NCBI GenBank assembly: GCA_017999915.1
Contig: JAGNKX010000006.1
Span: forward strand, 128,077-192,076
DNA: 64,000 bases
Origin: Spirochaetota bacterium
Lineage (GTDB): Bacteria; Spirochaetota; UBA4802; UBA5550
Direction of reading: 5' to 3'
Shown here one piece after another: positions 61,322 through 64,000 of this stretch (within the stretch, counting starts at the first letter, position 1; every line of letters begins with the position of its first letter). The position numbers were made by a program, and so were the translations under genes. A model generated the notes under the pieces. That model was not told the DNA's origin, did not search any database, and saw only the letters and a program-made list of their open reading frames with translations.

Positions 61322-63780
61322 GATGATTCCGGATCGGCATCCGGCTCCAGCGTGCCGCGGTCGCCGTCCAGGACCACGTAATCGCCGGTCTTGAAAATAC
61401 GCGTGGCGTTCGGAAGCCCCGCCACCGCCGGGATGCCGTACTCGCGGGCCACCACCGCGCCGTGGCTTACGATGGAGCCGACCTCCGTGGCAAGGCCGGC
61501 TATTATCGGAAAGTAGGGGGTCCAGGCCACGTCAAGGGCCGAGGCGATAAGAATCTCCCCGGCCTGAATCGAGGCTGCCTCGTCCGGCGTATGGGCCACC
61601 CGGGCCCGCCCGCGGACCCTGCCGCGGCAGACCGGCGTGCCCTGGAGCGCGCCGTTCCCATCGGCCGGCGCTTCACTTTTATCTTCAGGCGACAGAGGCT
61701 CGGGAAAACCGTGACAAGCCTCGGGAAGCTCCACCTGCATCTGGGCGGGCCAGGCCGCCCGCCGCTCAACGGCCAGGTTCGCGTAGGAGCCTTCGTTGCG
61801 GCAGAATTTTCCCAGCTCGTCATGGAATAGAAAAAAAACAGCGTCCCCATCGGGAAGCCTGCCGTTGACGGCCAGCCGCTCTCCCAGGTGCCGGTAGGCA
61901 TCCTTGAACCCGGCCACGATTGATATCAAAAGCGACTTGGTGCGCTCCCGCCGCCTCACTCCTGACTGTATTATCCGCACCAGCCGCCTCAGCAGGTAAG
62001 ACGGCGGCTGATTGTTATCGGTGTATCCTTCGCGCTGCCGGTCGGCCGTTTTGCGCAGCCGGGCGCGGCAGGCGGCCTGGAGCGAGCGCACCAGCGGCAG
62101 CGGGTCCGCGCGCCATTCGGGCTGGCGCAGCTCCAGCTCGCGATAGGCCCTGTGTCCGTGGCGGGCCAGGTAGTCCTGGAAGAGCCGCCCTCCCTCGGCG
62201 GAGTCGGCACCGGCGAGCCACTGAAGGGCCTTCTCAGTCTCGCAATCGACGAACCGGGACCTCAGGTCGCTATGGCCCATAAGGGCCGATGTCACCCGGT
62301 CGATCCCCTGGGCGATATCGGCGCTCTCCACGTCATGGTCGCTTTCATCGACCAGCATGGCGGAAAGACGGGCCGTTGCCTCCGCCAGGGTCATCCCCTG
62401 CCGCTTGAGGACCTCCATGACGATCGGCTCGACCGTCGCCGGGATAAAAGAAGTGACCAGATGATCGTCGAAGGTGTCCCAGAGGTCGTCGAGCCTTGCG
62501 TCGATGGCGCTCCACTGCGCCAGGGGGTCGTCATGCTTTTCAATGAAGAATTTTTTAACGCGCTCTTCGAGGCTGCGATGACGGGCCTTGCCCGACAGTC
62601 CGTAGGCGGTGTATTTCAGGGTATGATAGAGACGGAACAGGAAATGCTTTTTAATGCCGGGGTCTAGTCCCGGCACCGGTCGTCCGGTGATGGCGATGGC
62701 GATCCGGTCAGGATCGGCGCCGAGGACCGACGTGGCGGTGCGGGCGATCCGCGTCAGGTTGATGAGCACCTGCCCCAGGCGGAAGCCCATGATCTCGAAG
62801 TGGGGGCTCATCGCTTTCATGGCGCCGCAGCGGACCTGCATGACCTGCATGCCCAGGTCGAAGGCGCGCCAGATGGTGGAGGCGGAGAGGGGCGTGACCG
62901 CGCCGGGCGTGCACTCGCCGAGGTTGCCCCTTGTGTAATGGTCATTCGGGGACTGGAGGATGTCCCAGCTTCCGGGATCGGCGGGGAGCCGGGTGACGGG
63001 ACGGGCCTGGAGCCAGTAAAGAGCGCCGCTGCGATCTATGGCCCACTCCATGTCGAGGGGAAAGCCGAAGCCCCTCTCCGCCTCGAGGGCGCTGGAGCGG
63101 ATCGAATCGATCTCGGTTTGGCTGAGCACCTCCGTTGGACCTGCCGGCCTGTTCTGAATTACAGCGCCGCTCTTGGACAGGCGGTAGCGGTCGGGATGAG
63201 ACGTGCCGCCCACGAGGTTTTCGCCGAGGCCGGCCACCGCGTCGAGGATCAGGATATCGCGGCGCCCCGTGACAGGATCGGCGGTGAAGATCACGCCTGA
63301 GGCCCGGGCGTCGACCATCTTCTGCACTACCACCGCCATCTGCGATGCGCCGCCGTTTGCCTGATGATCGCGGTAGGCCGTGACGCTCTCCTGCGCGGCG
63401 GAGGCCAGGCAGGAGAGTATGGCCTCACGCGCCGCCTTTTTGCCCTGTACTCCCAGAATGGTATGGTACTGCCCGGCGAAAGACGCCGAAGCCGAGTCCT
63501 CGTCCATGGCCGATGAGCGTACCGCCACTGCTCCATCGCCCAGCTCTTCCAGGGCCTTTTCAAGCCCTTCAGGAAAATGTCCCGGGGCTGCGTCGATCAG
63601 GACGAATCCGTCTGGGATGGGAAGTCCCAGTCCGGCCAGCCGCGCCAGGCCCCGGGCCTTGCCGCCGGCAGGTTCAGTTCCCGCGTCCCGTAATGGTACG
63701 CAGCGGGGGCGCGGCTGTTTTGATTTATCAGGATCTTCCTGAATGTCTTCCCGTGACGGATAGGAAACGGTATTACCCAT
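61312..63780 (-). CDS. PEP-synthase/PPDK-like dikinase with rifampin-phosphotransferase architecture
   Basis: The protein has 822 residues from the ATG at 63780 (a start at 63843 lies inside the upstream frame). Residues ~35-310 are the ATP-grasp PPDK_N domain (GGKARGLARLAGLGLPIPDGFVL, AVRSSAMDEDSASASFAGQYHTILG, GVIFTADPVTGRR, WAIDRSGALYWLQARPVTRLP). The middle (~320-690) is helical. The C-terminus is the swivelling His domain, with GSIVSHGAVVAREYGIPAV (His773). There is no PEP-binding TIM barrel. This three-part order and ~820-860 residues match rifampin phosphotransferase and its uncharacterised relatives rather than PpsA or PpdK. Its substrate is likely a small molecule or alcohol, not pyruvate. 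Confidence 0.88.
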   Translation of the reverse strand: MGNTVSYPSREDIQEDPDKSKQPRPRCVPLRDAGTEPAGGKARGLARLAGLGLPIPDGFVLIDAAPGHFPEGLEKALEELGDGAVAVRSSAMDEDSASASFAGQYHTILGVQGKKAAREAILSCLASAAQESVTAYRDHQANGGASQMAVVVQKMVDARASGVIFTADPVTGRRDILILDAVAGLGENLVGGTSHPDRYRLSKSGAVIQNRPAGPTEVLSQTEIDSIRSSALEAERGFGFPLDMEWAIDRSGALYWLQARPVTRLPADPGSWDILQSPNDHYTRGNLGECTPGAVTPLSASTIWRAFDLGMQVMQVRCGAMKAMSPHFEIMGFRLGQVLINLTRIARTATSVLGADPDRIAIAITGRPVPGLDPGIKKHFLFRLYHTLKYTAYGLSGKARHRSLEERVKKFFIEKHDDPLAQWSAIDARLDDLWDTFDDHLVTSFIPATVEPIVMEVLKRQGMTLAEATARLSAMLVDESDHDVESADIAQGIDRVTSALMGHSDLRSRFVDCETEKALQWLAGADSAEGGRLFQDYLARHGHRAYRELELRQPEWRADPLPLVRSLQAACRARLRKTADRQREGYTDNNQPPSYLLRRLVRIIQSGVRRRERTKSLLISIVAGFKDAYRHLGERLAVNGRLPDGDAVFFLFHDELGKFCRNEGSYANLAVERRAAWPAQMQVELPEACHGFPEPLSPEDKSEAPADGNGALQGTPVCRGRVRGRARVAHTPDEAASIQAGEILIASALDVAWTPYFPIIAGLATEVGSIVSHGAVVAREYGIPAVAGLPNATRIFKTGDYVVLDGDRGTLEPDADPESSHR

Positions 63781-63781
63781 G

Positions 63782-64000
63782 TCAGTAGCTCTGGTACCCG
63801 TATTTTTCCACTTTCCCGAGATTGACCATCTCCAGCAGGCCATGGCCGGTGTCGGAGCCGCAGCGGGCGACGCAGATGGTCTCGCTCAGCATCCTCACCT
63901 TTCCGTACTCGGCCGGATCGTTGATATCGGTGACGAACCCGTCCATCCACGACGGGCCCTTCCACATGCCGGAGCAGTAGCCATTGTAGTTGTCGTAGCC
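63782..64000 (-). CDS. C-terminal part of an unknown gene cut by the window edge
   Basis: At least 72 residues are readable from the edge to the stop at 63782 (including NYNGYCSGMWKGPSWMDGF, GKVRMLSETICVARC and GKVEKYGYQSY). The region is compact, with two or three Cys and many Gly, Tyr and Trp, but I do not recognise the family. Its stop lies 1 bp from the start of the dikinase gene, so the two are in one operon. The N-terminus is outside the window. Confidence 0.7.
   Translation of the reverse strand, partial: GYDNYNGYCSGMWKGPSWMDGFVTDINDPAEYGKVRMLSETICVARCGSDTGHGLLEMVNLGKVEKYGYQSY

Noticed and set aside
1-64000. CRISPR arrays, tRNA or rRNA genes, transposases, prophage genes
   Set aside because: I looked for regularly spaced direct repeats, cloverleaf-like runs and the usual transposase motifs and found none.

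Overview
The window is about 64 kb of a GC-rich Gram-negative chromosome with AT-rich promoters and spacers. Lipoprotein signals, beta-barrel-like exported proteins and Lol-type lipoboxes point to a diderm. The mix of very large PAS hybrid kinases, a 7TM-DISM chemotaxis receptor, many TetR regulators, small electron-transfer proteins and an MtrA-like protein would fit a Spirochaetota (Leptospirales-like) or similar anaerobic or facultative environmental bacterium. This assignment is an inference and no marker gene here settles it. No rRNA, tRNA, CRISPR array, transposase or phage gene was seen.

Layout. 1-8.0 kb holds two paralogous membrane hybrid histidine kinases with an HD-GYP response regulator between them, all on the minus strand. 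8.6-11.3 kb holds a DEAD-box helicase, a serine hydrolase and a small exporter. 11.3-17.7 kb is a sugar cluster: GH5 lipoprotein, membrane AraC regulator, divergent GH1 enzyme, GPH symporter and PfkB kinase. 18-26 kb holds three TetR regulators, a 66-residue Fe-S protein, and a tight five-gene operon of three FAD oxidoreductases and two START/SRPBCC lipid-binding-type proteins behind two strong palindromic operators. 26.2-29.1 kb holds a 7TM chemoreceptor and a HAMP-type membrane protein. 30.2-33.8 kb is an electron-transfer divergon: a membrane EFR1-type ferredoxin faces an operon of a ribbon-helix-helix protein with etfB and etfA. 34.4-38 kb holds an ECF sigma factor with a C-terminal membrane anchor, a FecR-like anti-sigma protein, and two convergent exported proteins, one a predicted beta-barrel and one built of 18-residue charged repeats. 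38-43 kb is mostly small single genes (OB-fold protein, DUF2892, CMD, PilZ, metallo-hydrolase).

43.4-53.7 kb is a metal-stress region. It contains an ArsR with a methionine-rich protein; a second ECF sigma factor with a cysteine tail followed by two related tiny Cys/Trp-rich proteins, a small membrane protein and an isoprenylcysteine-methyltransferase-like enzyme; and then a full arsenic island. The island runs ArsR, mini-thioredoxin, DUF318 permease, DGC protein, ArsF-like and ArsG-like proteins, ACR3, a bacterial MtrA-like corrinoid-domain protein, and ArsC. The MtrA homologue between acr3 and arsC, the Cys/Trp mini-protein cassette and the Met-rich protein are the best candidates for undescribed biology.

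53.7-64 kb holds a flavin reductase, a TetR with matching operators, and an apparent N-acyl-amino-acid cluster (fold-III PLP decarboxylase, N-acyl-D-amino-acid deacylase, penicillin-acylase-family lipoprotein). It ends in a convergent PEP-synthase-like dikinase resembling rifampin phosphotransferase and a partial upstream gene cut by the window edge.
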